Source of the DNA: Mesorhizobium sp. Pch-S
Lineage (GTDB): Bacteria > Pseudomonadota > Alphaproteobacteria > Rhizobiales > Rhizobiaceae
Direction: 5' to 3'
Assembly (NCBI RefSeq): GCF_004136315.1
Contig: NZ_CP029562.1
Span: 5,169,501 to 5,233,500, forward strand
DNA length: 64,000 nucleotides
Positions 9,979 through 18,318 of this stretch are shown here, piece by piece (positions within the stretch are counted from its first letter, which is position 1; every line of letters begins with the position of its first letter). The position numbers were made by a program, and so were the translations under genes. The notes under the pieces were generated by a model that saw only the letters and a program-made list of their open reading frames with translations, did no database searches and was not told where the DNA came from.

Positions 9979-10242
9979 ATGTGGAAGATCCTCATCGCCG
10001 CCGTCGCTCTCATAGCCGCGAGCGAGGTTGGCCATACGGCCAGCGCGGTCAACAAGGACAATGAAACACGTACGCTGATCGTCACGGAAGGCGGCGGCAA
10101 GAGCGAGTTGACGCTTGCGGGCGGCGAGACCGTCGAGTTCTGCGCGAGCGGCTGCTTCGTGACCCTGCCGAATGGCGACCTTGAAGCACTCACCGGTTCG
10201 GAGACCGTCGTGATCTCCGGCGGCAACGCGACCGTGAAGTAA
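9979..10242 (+). CDS. Small exported hypothetical protein
   Basis: An 87-residue protein with a clear signal peptide (MWKILIAAVALIAASEVGHTASA). The mature part of about 64 residues is rich in Glu, Gly and Thr (TLIVTEGGGKSELTLAGGETVEF) and has two cysteines in CASGC, which could form a disulfide in the periplasm. I do not recognise a named family. It is followed by a strong hairpin at 10269-10292. The start was taken at the ATG that gives a signal peptide; an upstream ATG at 9919 would put a charged stretch before it. Confidence 0.65.
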   Translation: MWKILIAAVALIAASEVGHTASAVNKDNETRTLIVTEGGGKSELTLAGGETVEFCASGCFVTLPNGDLEALTGSETVVISGGNATVK

Positions 10243-10268
10243 GCGCAATCTGCTCGCCGCGAAGAGAC

Positions 10269-10296
10269 AAGGCCGGACATCTGTCCGGCCTTTAAC
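10269..10296 (+). terminator. Rho-independent terminator
   Basis: A perfect 11-bp inverted repeat, AAGGCCGGACA ... TGTCCGGCCTT (10269-10279 and 10282-10292) with a 2-nt loop, is followed by TTAACTT. It lies 26 bp after the small exported protein and before the convergent membrane-protein gene, so it may serve both strands. Confidence 0.75.
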
Positions 10297-10358
10297 TTAT
10301 GTAAAATCGCCAGGCTGGGACATGTCTGGTGCCATCTCCGATGCCTGCCGGGCGACCA

Positions 10359-12098
10359 TCAGTTCGGCGCGATGATGTTCAGGCCAAGCGCCTTGTCGAA
10401 CCTGGGGTGGACAAATGCGTCATAACATTGGTTGAGCTTGAAGCGCCGGTGCTCGGCCAGAGCCGGTTCATAGAGCGTGTAGAGGATCTTGTTGTTCGCT
10501 GTTGGCGGACAGGTCGGCAACAAGACGAGATCTGTGTTGGCAACGGCCTGTTCTTCGGCTGAACCAGGCAATGGCACGGTACGGCCGGGATCTGCGCCGA
10601 TCGTGACGTGCAAGGGCGCGGAGCGTTCCATCAGCCAGGGAAACGGATTGACGAAGTTCAGCGACATGATCGTGCCGAAGCGGACGCCAGTTCTGGTCTC
10701 GATGTCCCGGATGGTATCGATCGCCATGTCGACTGTTTTCAAATAGACGATCTGGAACTCGAAATCAGAATAGAAGAGTGGGTTCGGCAACTCGTTGACG
10801 TCTGCCAGGTCCTGATAAAGTCCGCTGTGCTCGGAATAGAAACGCAGCATGTTGTCGGAGCGGGCCTGCACCTCCGGCCGCATGTTGAGCGCGCCGAGCG
10901 TCTTCAGATTGCCTTCCTGAAGCGGAACGTTCCTGACGGCACCGACATAGGTGCGCGCGGCTCGTTCCACGACGCGTACGACCAGCGGAAGAGCGGCTGC
11001 GGCGACCAGTGCGCTGACGGTCAGCGCCAGGCCCGGGCGGTTGGCGATCCTGCCGGTCTTGAGCAGAATTGCCAGCAATATCGGCCAGAGGAAGAAGAAG
11101 GCCTGGCTGCCCGTATTCTGTGTTTCGAAGAGGATGCCGGCAAGCATCACCACTGCCAGCCAAAGGCTGTCGCGGCCGAACAGCGAGCTTCTTCCACCCG
11201 GTTGGGTGGCAAGCTTGCGCCAATCCGCCCAGACCAGCACTGCCACAAGGGCTGTCGTCGCAAGCACGACACCAAAATTCTGGGAAAGGGTGCGCAGGAG
11301 GCGTGGTACGAGCGTGCCGCTGTTCAAGCCGACCAGCACGATGATGTCGTTGACATAGCCGCCGACCAATCCCGACGATATCTCCATGCCGGCAAGGATT
11401 GCCATGAAGGCTACCGCGGCGATCAGAGCATCGCGCAGGGCAATGCGTCCGCCAATCAGGGCACAGACACAGATCAGGCCCGCAGCAAGAAAGCCGGTGA
11501 TCTTCACGAAGAAAAGCGAACCCATGCAAACGGCTATGAGGCCCACAAGCAATCGTCTGTCGCGAACGAAGGTGAAGGCGGCGACCAATACGTAAAGTAT
11601 CTGGCAAACTTGGCGGTTATAGACGCCGAAACCATCAGAGCCTGGATAGGCATACATGTCGCGCGTGTCGAACGGCAGGAGTGCAAAGATCAGGAACGGA
11701 ATGAGCAGGGCAAAAGCCGTCAAGCGGGACCGTTTGTCGACGTGCCAGACGAGGGCTGCCATGGCGGGGGCAGTGATGGCGAGAAGCGACCAGTGCGCGA
11801 GCAGGACGGGGTGTCCGTTGGGGAAGAGCGTCAGCCAGCCGACAAAGAGGTAGTAGCATAGCGGCCCGACCGGGATGAAAAAGTCACGCACCGGAATCTG
11901 GCCATCGTAGATGCGGTTGGCTGCATCATAGTAGATGTAGATGTCCCAATACATCGGCCCGACCGGCAGCCGCAGCGGGACCAGCAGCAGGACGAAGACG
12001 AGGAGTAGCGCTGCCGCCAGCAGCACCAAAGGGCTGGCCAATGCCGACAACAAATGCCGGCCGCCGACCTTGGAAGCCTGTTCGAAGGCCTCGCTCAC
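10359..12098 (-). CDS. Polytopic membrane protein, possible GT-C-type glycosyltransferase
   Basis: About 579 residues with 10-12 hydrophobic helices, starting after a short cytoplasmic segment (VSEAFEQASKVGGRHLL) with the first helix SPLVLLAAALLLVFVLLLVP. The first loop (GPMYWDIYIYYDAANRIYDGQIPVRDFFIP) carries several Asp residues in the place where GT-C enzymes such as ArnT/PMT keep catalytic acids. The soluble C-terminal part of about 180 residues includes CPPTANNKILYTLYEPAL. The start was set at GTG 12098 because GGAG lies 7 bases before it; a TTG at 12158 would add 20 residues but has no ribosome site. Function and sugar donor are unknown. It is transcribed alone. Confidence 0.65.
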   Translation of the reverse strand: MSEAFEQASKVGGRHLLSALASPLVLLAAALLLVFVLLLVPLRLPVGPMYWDIYIYYDAANRIYDGQIPVRDFFIPVGPLCYYLFVGWLTLFPNGHPVLLAHWSLLAITAPAMAALVWHVDKRSRLTAFALLIPFLIFALLPFDTRDMYAYPGSDGFGVYNRQVCQILYVLVAAFTFVRDRRLLVGLIAVCMGSLFFVKITGFLAAGLICVCALIGGRIALRDALIAAVAFMAILAGMEISSGLVGGYVNDIIVLVGLNSGTLVPRLLRTLSQNFGVVLATTALVAVLVWADWRKLATQPGGRSSLFGRDSLWLAVVMLAGILFETQNTGSQAFFFLWPILLAILLKTGRIANRPGLALTVSALVAAAALPLVVRVVERAARTYVGAVRNVPLQEGNLKTLGALNMRPEVQARSDNMLRFYSEHSGLYQDLADVNELPNPLFYSDFEFQIVYLKTVDMAIDTIRDIETRTGVRFGTIMSLNFVNPFPWLMERSAPLHVTIGADPGRTVPLPGSAEEQAVANTDLVLLPTCPPTANNKILYTLYEPALAEHRRFKLNQCYDAFVHPRFDKALGLNIIAPN

Positions 12099-12211
12099 CT
12101 TCGGTCTCCGCGGCACTCCAGACGAGAATATCGGATCATGGTTTTCATCTATCAGCAAAACCGAAAGTAAGGGTTAAGTCGACTTGGTCGAGGCGAGCCG
12201 GATCGGCTGCC

Positions 12212-12236
12212 GCCGCGCACGTCGCGCGGCTTTTTT
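12212..12236 (+). terminator. Orphan intrinsic terminator upstream of the DMGDH-like gene
   Basis: GCCGCGC (12212-12218) pairs with GCGCGGC (12224-12230) around a 5-nt loop and is followed by six T residues. This is a textbook intrinsic terminator for the plus strand, yet no plus-strand gene lies before it: the upstream gene runs the other way. It could end a small RNA or leader transcript, or act as an attenuator for the gene at 12315. Confidence 0.7.
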
Positions 12237-12241
12237 GCAAT

Positions 12242-12249
12242 GTCGCAAA
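12242..12249 (+). promoter_or_regulatory. GTCGCAAA half-site upstream of the DMGDH-like gene
   Basis: GTCGCAAA lies 66 bp before the start codon. The same octamer or its complement TTTGCGAC occurs in the palindrome before the GlxA-type regulator (18072-18091), 100 bp before the metF operon (29792) and twice between the corrinoid protein and mttB1. Binding factor unknown; inferred from recurrence only. Confidence 0.35.
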
Positions 12250-12314
12250 CAGGCTGCAATCGCATCGCGGCGGCCTATAGTGTGCGCGCAAGCATCATCT
12301 CGGAGTGGCATGCA

Positions 12315-14876
12315 ATGGCAGGGTTCCCGAAAAAGGCGAAGGTCGTCATCATCGGGTTGGGAGGGATCGTCGGCGCGTCGGTGGCGCACCATTTGATCGA
12401 GCGCGGCTGGGACGACATCGTCGGCATCGACAAGTCCGGCATTCCGACCGACGTCGGTTCGACCGCGCATGCTTCCGACTTCTGCTACATGACCAGCCAC
12501 GACTTCCTGTCGTGCTGGACTTCGCTCTACTCCCTCGAATTCTATGACAAGATGGGGCACTACGCCCGTATCGGTGGTCTCGAAGTGGCGCGGGTCGGCG
12601 ACGATACCCGCATGGATGAGATCAAGCGCAAAGTCGCTTCCGCCAAGGCCTTCGGCACACGTGCGCGGCTGATCGAGCCGGCCGAGATCAAGGAAAAATT
12701 CCCGCTCATCGAAGAAAGCCTGGTGCAGGGCGGTCTGTGGGATCCTGACGCCGGCCTCGTCATCCCGCGTTCGCAGACGGTGGCGGGCAAGCTGGTCGAC
12801 CAGGGCGTCGCAGCTGGCAAGCTGCAGGCCTTCGCCAACACGGCAGCGAAATCCCTGGTCATCGAAAATGGCCGTATCAAGGGCGTGGTCACCGATCGTG
12901 GAACGATCGAGGCCGACCATGTGGTTGTTTGCGCCGGTCTGTGGGGCAGGCTGATTGCCGAAATGGCCGGCGAGGACCTGCCGGTGATGCCGGTCGACCA
13001 TCCGCTGACCTTCTTCGGTCCGTACAATGAATTCGCTGGTACCGGCAAGGAGATCGGCTGGCCGCTGCTGCGCGACCAGGGCAATTCCGCCTATATGCGC
13101 GATACCGGTGACCCGAAGACCACAGAAGGCGGTCAGATCGAATGGGGTTACTACGAGGAAAAGAACCCGCGCCTGTGCCATCCGCGCGAGCTGCTCGAAA
13201 AGCATGAAGCCCGTCTGTCGCCATCGCAGCGCGATCTGGAAATGGAGCAGATCCTCGAGCCGCTGGAGCGCGCGATCGAGCTGACGCCGATCCTTGGAGA
13301 AATTGGCTACAATGAAGGTCATTCCTTCAACGGTCTACTGCAGGTTTCGGCTGCCGGTGGTGCGTCCTGCGGTGAGAGCCAGAAGGTGCGCGGCCTGTGG
13401 TATGCCGTCGCGATCTGGGTCAAGGACGGCCCGGGTTACGGCAAGCTGATTGCCGACTGGATGACCGACGGGCGCACCCATGTCGATCATGCTTCGATCG
13501 ACTACAGCCGCTTCTACCCGCACCAGCTCGAAGAGGGCTTCATCGAGGGCCGTTGCGGCGAAGCCGCGCAGAAGATCTATACGCCGGCCGTCCATCCGCG
13601 TGAGCCCTACGCAACGGGGCGCAACGTCAAGCACTCGCCCTTCTATGAGCGCGAGAAGGAACTCGGCGGCTATTTCATGGAACTCGGCGGCTGGGAGCGT
13701 GCGCACGGCTATGCCGCCAACGAGCACCTGCTCGAAAAGTACGGCAACCGCGTGCCGGTGCGCGAGAACGAATGGGACAACCGCCATTTCTGGCGCGTGT
13801 CGAACGCCGAGCATCTCGCCATGAGTGAGGATTGCGGCATCGTCAACCTGTCGCATTTCTACATGTTCGACGTCGAGGGGCCTGATCATGTCGAGCTGAT
13901 GGAATGGTTGTGCGCGGCCAAGATCGGCGGCGACAACAACATCGGCAAGGGCATCTACACCCACTTCCTCGACGACGAGGGCATGGTGCGTGCCGACCTC
14001 ACCGTCATCCGCATGGCCGATCGTTGCCGGGTCATCGACGGAGCCGATGCTGGCCCGCGTGATTTCCATTATGTGAAACGGGTGGCTGAGGACAAAGGCT
14101 TCAACGTCACCGTCACCGATGTTGCTGAGAAATTCGTGACCATCGGAATCTGGGGACCAAATGCCCGCCCGACCTTGCAGAAGGTTGTCGAAGATCCGGC
14201 CAGCCTGGCCCCGGAGAATTTCCCGTTCGCGGCGATCAAGCCGATCAGGATCGCAGGCAAGGACGTGACGGCGTTCCGCATCTCCTATGTCGGTGAGCAG
14301 GGCTGGGAACTGCACATGCGCTACGAGGACGCACTTGCCGTCTGGGATGCGCTGCGCGCCACCGGGGTCATGGCTTTCGGCGTCGAGACCTACGCCAATT
14401 CGCGTCGCATGGAAAAGAGCCTGCGTCTGCAGAACGCCGATCTGCTGACGGAATACAATCTCCTGGAAAGCGACCTGCAGCGCCCGAAGGTCAAGGAAGC
14501 CGATTTCCGTGGCAAGGCGAGACATCAGGAGCATCGGGCGCGTGCGCACCAGCCCGCAATGCTGTGCACGCTAGTCATGACCGACAACATCGATTCCAAC
14601 GGTGTCGCCCGTTACCCGGTCGGCGCCATGCCGGTGATGGACCCCGCAACCGGCGAAACGCTGGTCGACGAGCTTGGCCGACGCTCATTCACCACCTCGG
14701 TGGCTTATGGCCCGACGATCGGCAAGAACATCGCATTGGCCTATCTGCCGTGGGCCTACGCCAAGGAAGGGCAGAAGCTGCAGGTCGAATATTTCGCCGA
14801 GACCTATCCTGTCGAAGTGGTCGGCGTCGGCTACAAGCCACTCTACGATCCGGAGAACCTGAAGCCGCGCAGCTGA
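12315..14876 (+). CDS. Dimethylglycine dehydrogenase-like FAD/GcvT oxidoreductase
   Basis: An 853-residue protein. It has an N-terminal DAO FAD domain (VVIIGLGGIVGASVAHHL, with GSTAHAS near residue 52 in the place of the covalent-FAD histidine), a middle FAO_M region, and GcvT plus GcvT-C domains from about 470 to the end (VEGPDHVELMEWLCAAKI, ISYVGEQGWELHMRYEDALAVWDAL). Such fusions oxidise N-methyl groups of dimethylglycine, sarcosine or related amines and pass the carbon to THF. The start at 12315 has GGAG 9 bases upstream. It is a single gene, convergent with the TetR gene 13 bp downstream. It differs clearly from the second such gene at 50324. The exact amine is not readable from the sequence. 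Confidence 0.82.
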   Translation: MAGFPKKAKVVIIGLGGIVGASVAHHLIERGWDDIVGIDKSGIPTDVGSTAHASDFCYMTSHDFLSCWTSLYSLEFYDKMGHYARIGGLEVARVGDDTRMDEIKRKVASAKAFGTRARLIEPAEIKEKFPLIEESLVQGGLWDPDAGLVIPRSQTVAGKLVDQGVAAGKLQAFANTAAKSLVIENGRIKGVVTDRGTIEADHVVVCAGLWGRLIAEMAGEDLPVMPVDHPLTFFGPYNEFAGTGKEIGWPLLRDQGNSAYMRDTGDPKTTEGGQIEWGYYEEKNPRLCHPRELLEKHEARLSPSQRDLEMEQILEPLERAIELTPILGEIGYNEGHSFNGLLQVSAAGGASCGESQKVRGLWYAVAIWVKDGPGYGKLIADWMTDGRTHVDHASIDYSRFYPHQLEEGFIEGRCGEAAQKIYTPAVHPREPYATGRNVKHSPFYEREKELGGYFMELGGWERAHGYAANEHLLEKYGNRVPVRENEWDNRHFWRVSNAEHLAMSEDCGIVNLSHFYMFDVEGPDHVELMEWLCAAKIGGDNNIGKGIYTHFLDDEGMVRADLTVIRMADRCRVIDGADAGPRDFHYVKRVAEDKGFNVTVTDVAEKFVTIGIWGPNARPTLQKVVEDPASLAPENFPFAAIKPIRIAGKDVTAFRISYVGEQGWELHMRYEDALAVWDALRATGVMAFGVETYANSRRMEKSLRLQNADLLTEYNLLESDLQRPKVKEADFRGKARHQEHRARAHQPAMLCTLVMTDNIDSNGVARYPVGAMPVMDPATGETLVDELGRRSFTTSVAYGPTIGKNIALAYLPWAYAKEGQKLQVEYFAETYPVEVVGVGYKPLYDPENLKPRS

Positions 14877-14889
14877 AGCTGCCCATCGA

Positions 14890-15474
14890 CTATTCCAGAA
14901 TCATATCGACCAGCGCCATATAAACCTGATCATCGGCGAGGTGCTGGTTGTAACCGCGTGCGGTGTAAAGACCTAGCAGAGCCAGATAGAGCGTTTTTGC
15001 TCCGGCCTGGGCTTTGCCGGGTTCCAGTCCGTTTTCCAGAAGCTCTTTTTCGAGATAGCCGACGCGCGCGGCATCGACGGCGCACAGGCGCATGCCGACA
15101 TGCGGATCTGTGGCGGCCCATGCTTGCATGGCTGCTTCGGCGCGCGCTGAATCGATGCCGAAAATGGTCTTCGTCAACGCTTGTCTCGCGAGATGGCGCA
15201 GGCGCCCTTTCGGCGTTGGCAGCCCAGCGGCGTTGTCAATAAGCTGCTGAGTGAAATCGGCTGCCCAAAAATCCAAAATCGCCGCGAGCAACTGCGCGTG
15301 GTCCTTGAAGTGCCAATAGAACGAGCCCTTGCTGACTCCAAGGGTCTTGGCAAGGCGCTCCACTTTCACGGCTTCCACTCCGCCCTCAGCCAGTGCGGCG
15401 ACCGCCGCCACAAGCCAGTCGTGTCGGCTCAAATCCCCTGTTCTGGTTTTTGCATTGCGGTTTTTGTCGGCCAT
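14890..15474 (-). CDS. TetR/AcrR family transcriptional regulator
   Basis: A 194-residue protein with the N-terminal TetR helix-turn-helix (about 16-62): WLVAAVAALAEGGVEAVKVE, then LAKTLGVSKGSFYWHFKD, the strongest TetR signature. The C-terminal ligand domain is helical and without a specific family mark. The start at 15474 has AAGGAT upstream. It is divergent from the small membrane protein at 15605, and the shared promoter region holds two copies of the same palindrome, so it most likely represses itself and that gene. Confidence 0.88.
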   Translation of the reverse strand: MADKNRNAKTRTGDLSRHDWLVAAVAALAEGGVEAVKVERLAKTLGVSKGSFYWHFKDHAQLLAAILDFWAADFTQQLIDNAAGLPTPKGRLRHLARQALTKTIFGIDSARAEAAMQAWAATDPHVGMRLCAVDAARVGYLEKELLENGLEPGKAQAGAKTLYLALLGLYTARGYNQHLADDQVYMALVDMILE

Positions 15475-15504
15475 TCGGTCGTATCCTTGTGTCACTGCGC
15501 CGCA

Positions 15505-15522
15505 CCATACGGTGCCGTATGG
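15505..15522. promoter_or_regulatory. TetR operator copy 1
   Basis: A perfect palindrome with arms CCATACGG and CCGTATGG around TG, 31 bp upstream of the tetR start. It matches the second copy at 15545-15560 in the core CATACG-N4-CGTATG. A repeated palindrome between divergent tetR and target genes is typical of autoregulation; direct binding is inferred. Confidence 0.7.
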
Positions 15523-15544
15523 ATGTGCGGGAGTGGGAGTGATA

Positions 15545-15560
15545 CATACGCTTCCGTATG
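15545..15560. promoter_or_regulatory. TetR operator copy 2
   Basis: Arms CATACG and CGTATG separated by CTTC. It lies 40 bp from copy 1 (start to start) and 45 bp upstream of the membrane-protein start codon at 15605. Four turns of helix separate the copies, so two dimers could bind the same DNA face. Confidence 0.65.
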
Positions 15561-15604
15561 GAAGTGCCGCAAGGCGCGGCGCCGTCAATCGACGGGAGAA
15601 AGTC

Positions 15605-16018
15605 ATGGTCAGATGGAGCGCGGTCGCACTGATCGTACTTGCGGTCGTTCACCTGCTGGTGCTGGGGATCGACGTTCCGGCCGAATTGCCGAAGTGGCTT
15701 GAGTTCAGTCTTTGGACCTTGGACCATTGGCAGCCATTGCGAGCGCAACCGCTCGATCTTGCGCTGAGTAGTGGCGTGTTCTGGGCGACGGCCGGAAGTT
15801 TCGCGGTCCCGCTGTTGATATTGGGTTCTCTCCTGCTGTGGCTTGATCGGCGCGGTGACCCCATACCGGCCTTTGTCGGCTGGACATTGGCGGGGTGGAC
15901 CGCACTCATGACTCTGCTGATGCCGCCCAGTGGTTTCCCGCTTGGCTTGTTGATCGCGCTCTGCCTCGCGGTTGGCCTCGAACGTCGAAAGACGCAAGCC
16001 AAAATCTCGAAAATGTGA
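15605..16018 (+). CDS. Small four-helix membrane protein, TetR-controlled
   Basis: A 137-residue protein with about four hydrophobic helices (VALIVLAVVHLLVLGI, FAVPLLILGSLLLWL, GWTALMTLLM, GLLIALCLAVGL) and a short basic tail. It resembles the small DUF6463-type membrane proteins often paired with TetR genes, but I hold that loosely. The start has GGGAGAAAG upstream. The likely role is a stress- or ligand-induced inner-membrane protein; no substrate can be named. Confidence 0.65.
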   Translation: MVRWSAVALIVLAVVHLLVLGIDVPAELPKWLEFSLWTLDHWQPLRAQPLDLALSSGVFWATAGSFAVPLLILGSLLLWLDRRGDPIPAFVGWTLAGWTALMTLLMPPSGFPLGLLIALCLAVGLERRKTQAKISKM

Positions 16019-16085
16019 GGGGGAAAACGACGGTTCGAATGGGCGGTACCTTTTTGGGAAGCCGAATCTCGCTTACCCTCGGTTC

Positions 16086-16928
16086 ATGTCGGCATCCGCA
16101 GCCCGTTTCCTCATTGCCGGCGCCGTTTCGGCGCTGACATTTGGATTGATGCCCGAGGCTGAGGCTGCCGAACAGGTCGATGTCGAACTGGTGCTGGCCG
16201 TCGACGTTTCGCTTTCCATGTCGCCTGACGAATTGGAAATCCAGCGACGTGGCTATGCCACGGCGCTCACCGACGAGGCGGTGCTGCGCGCCATTGCCGA
16301 CGGCATCCATGGCAAGATCGCAATCACCTATGTCGAATGGGCGGGCACCAATTCACAGGTCGTGGTCGTGCCGTGGACGCTGGTTGCCAACCGGGCAGAT
16401 GCCGAGCATGTGGTGGCGCGACTGACGGCGCGCCCACCCAACAGCGCGCGTCGGACGTCGATCTCGGCGGCGCTTGAATTCGGCGCGGATCTGTTCGCCG
16501 AGAGTGGTTTCGACGGAACCAAACGCGTCATCGACATTTCCGGCGACGGACCGAACAACCAGGGCGCTCCCGTGCCGCTCGTGCGGGATGCCGTGATCAA
16601 GCAGGGTATCGTCATCAACGGCTTGCCGCTGATGACCAACGGCGGCATGGAGGCGTCCTACGACATCCGCGATCTCGATCAATACTATCGCGATTGCGTG
16701 ATCGGCGGGCCGGGCGCATTCATGATCCCGGTCAATGGCTGGGAACAGTTTCCCGAGGCGGTCCGCCGCAAACTGGTGCTGGAACTGGCCGGTGCTGCTT
16801 CACCGCAATGGGCAGCCGAGGAGGCAGCCCACCCACCCATCGTGCTGGCTGAGGCCGGACCGACGATCGACTGCCTTGCCGGCGAGAAGAAGTGGCGCGA
16901 CCGCAGCCTGATGTTCGACAGCCGGTGA
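16086..16928 (+). CDS. DUF1194 (vWA-fold) exported protein
   Basis: A 280-residue protein with a signal peptide ending near PEAEAA, then a von Willebrand A-like domain with an intact MIDAS start (LAVDVSLSMSPDELEIQRRG, DxSxS). Further family marks are YVEWAG, RTSISAALEFG and VIDISGDGPNNQG, and the C-terminal QFPEAVRRKLVLELA. This is the length and pattern of DUF1194 proteins, common in Rhizobiales and of unknown function, probably periplasmic metal-dependent adhesion or binding. It is convergent with the AraC-type gene. Confidence 0.85.
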   Translation: MSASAARFLIAGAVSALTFGLMPEAEAAEQVDVELVLAVDVSLSMSPDELEIQRRGYATALTDEAVLRAIADGIHGKIAITYVEWAGTNSQVVVVPWTLVANRADAEHVVARLTARPPNSARRTSISAALEFGADLFAESGFDGTKRVIDISGDGPNNQGAPVPLVRDAVIKQGIVINGLPLMTNGGMEASYDIRDLDQYYRDCVIGGPGAFMIPVNGWEQFPEAVRRKLVLELAGAASPQWAAEEAAHPPIVLAEAGPTIDCLAGEKKWRDRSLMFDSR

Positions 16929-16965
16929 GATGGCTCTTCCCGTTGTGCGGGGAGAAGGGGAAGGT

Positions 16966-17967
16966 TCAGGCTGCCAGCAACTGCTTGCGATCGACCCGCT
17001 CCTGCTGCGGCGAGCGTGCATAGAGTTCGCGGTAGCATTTCGAGAAGTGCGACGCCGAAACGAAGCCGCAGGCCACGGCGACCTCGACGACCGGCAGCGA
17101 CGACTGGATCAACAGGTGGCGGGCGCGGTCGAGCCTGATCTCGAGATAGTAGCGGGCAGGGGAGCGCCCCATCTCGGTCCGGAACAGACGCTCGATCTGG
17201 CGTCGCGACAGGTCGACGTGGTCGGCAATCTCGATCAGTGACAGCGGTTCAGCAAGGTTGGCTTCCATCAACTCGATGATGGTCAGCACCTTCGAGTTCT
17301 GCACGCCGAGGCGCGCCCGCAAAGGCAAGCGCTGGCGGTCGGTCGGGCTTCTGACGCGATCGGTCAACACCTGCTCGCAGACGCGGTTGACAAGGCTTTC
17401 GTCGAAATCATCGCCGATCAGCTTCAGCATCATGTCGAGCGCGGCTGTGCCACCGGCGCATGTGTAGATGTTCTGATCGACTTCGAAGAGATCGGCAAAG
17501 ACATTTGCCTTCGGAAAGGCTTCCTGGAAGCCAGGCAGGTTTTCCCAATGGATGGCGCAGCGTTTGTTGGACAGAAGACCAGCAGCGGCCAGCACATAGG
17601 CGCCAGTGCACAGGCCACCGACGGCAACGCCGCGATTATACTCCTCCCGCAGCCAGGCAAAGACCGACTTGTTGTGATATTTCTCGACGTCCATGCCGGT
17701 GCAGATGATGGCCATCGATGGGCGATCCGGCCCGGCCATCTTGCGGCGCTCCTCGTCGAGGGAGGTGTTGACTGCACACAGCACGCCGTTCGAGGCGGGC
17801 ACCGGCTTGCCGTCCGCGCTGGCGAGGCGCCAGCGATATGCCTCGTAGCCAAGCATGCGGTTGGCAATGCGCAGTGGTTCGAGCGCTGTCGCAAATGCGA
17901 CCATGGTAAAATCAGGAACCAGGAAAAAGACCAGCGATCGTTTGATCGGATGCTTAATAGCGTTCAC
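16966..17967 (-). CDS. GlxA family (GbdR-like) AraC-type transcriptional regulator
   Basis: A 333-residue protein: an N-terminal DJ-1/PfpI-like amidase-fold domain (about 10-180: VFFLVPDFTMVAFATALEPL, GGLCTGAYVLAAAGLL, CAGGTAALDMML) and a C-terminal AraC double helix-turn-helix (about 225-320: EPLSLIEIADHVDLSRRQIE, VEVAVACGFVSASHFSKCYR). Family members such as GbdR, SouR and CdhR sense glycine betaine, dimethylglycine, sarcosine or carnitine. With sarcosine oxidase and two DMGDH-like genes nearby, a betaine-type ligand is the best guess. Start: the ATG at 17985 is followed at once by GGAGGAAG, which is itself the ribosome site for the in-frame GTG at 17967, so the GTG is preferred. Confidence 0.85.
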   Translation of the reverse strand: MNAIKHPIKRSLVFFLVPDFTMVAFATALEPLRIANRMLGYEAYRWRLASADGKPVPASNGVLCAVNTSLDEERRKMAGPDRPSMAIICTGMDVEKYHNKSVFAWLREEYNRGVAVGGLCTGAYVLAAAGLLSNKRCAIHWENLPGFQEAFPKANVFADLFEVDQNIYTCAGGTAALDMMLKLIGDDFDESLVNRVCEQVLTDRVRSPTDRQRLPLRARLGVQNSKVLTIIELMEANLAEPLSLIEIADHVDLSRRQIERLFRTEMGRSPARYYLEIRLDRARHLLIQSSLPVVEVAVACGFVSASHFSKCYRELYARSPQQERVDRKQLLAA

Positions 17968-18318
17968 GAAAATTCTTCCTCCCATGACGCGAACAGAATG
18001 TCGCGATCAGCATAGCGTCATCAGGAAAATTATTTTCTGTCAATCGTCTAGAATGGTTCTAAAAGATAAAATTTGCGACATGGGTCGCAAATCGGCTACC
18101 AAAAGCGCTTTGGATCCGGCGATGCTGGCTTTGCGCTTCTGGCGATGCCGCAAAAATGCCAGTCTTTCCAAGTTATGTCTGATCGCGCCGCAGCGAGGGT
18201 CGTGACTGCGGGCGTTCCAGCGGCGCGCTCGACTTGACATTCTCGTGAATGGAACGAAGCGTTAACCGTGTTAACCGACATACTGCGTCTTTGATCCGCA
18301 GCTACCGCTCATAAGCCC
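17968..18318. other. Intergenic region between the GlxA-type regulator and L,D-transpeptidase
   Basis: This 351-bp divergent promoter region has no convincing open frame. It holds the perfect inverted repeat at 18072-18091 and an isolated TTGACA at 18234-18239 without a good -10. It is locally AT-richer around 18020-18075. Confidence 0.6.
18072..18091. promoter_or_regulatory. Perfect palindrome TTTGCGAC-N4-GTCGCAAA
   Basis: Arms of 8 bp around ATGG, about 105 bp upstream of the GTG start of the GlxA-type regulator. The half-site recurs in front of other one-carbon genes. It is a candidate operator, perhaps for this regulator itself (inference). Confidence 0.5.
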
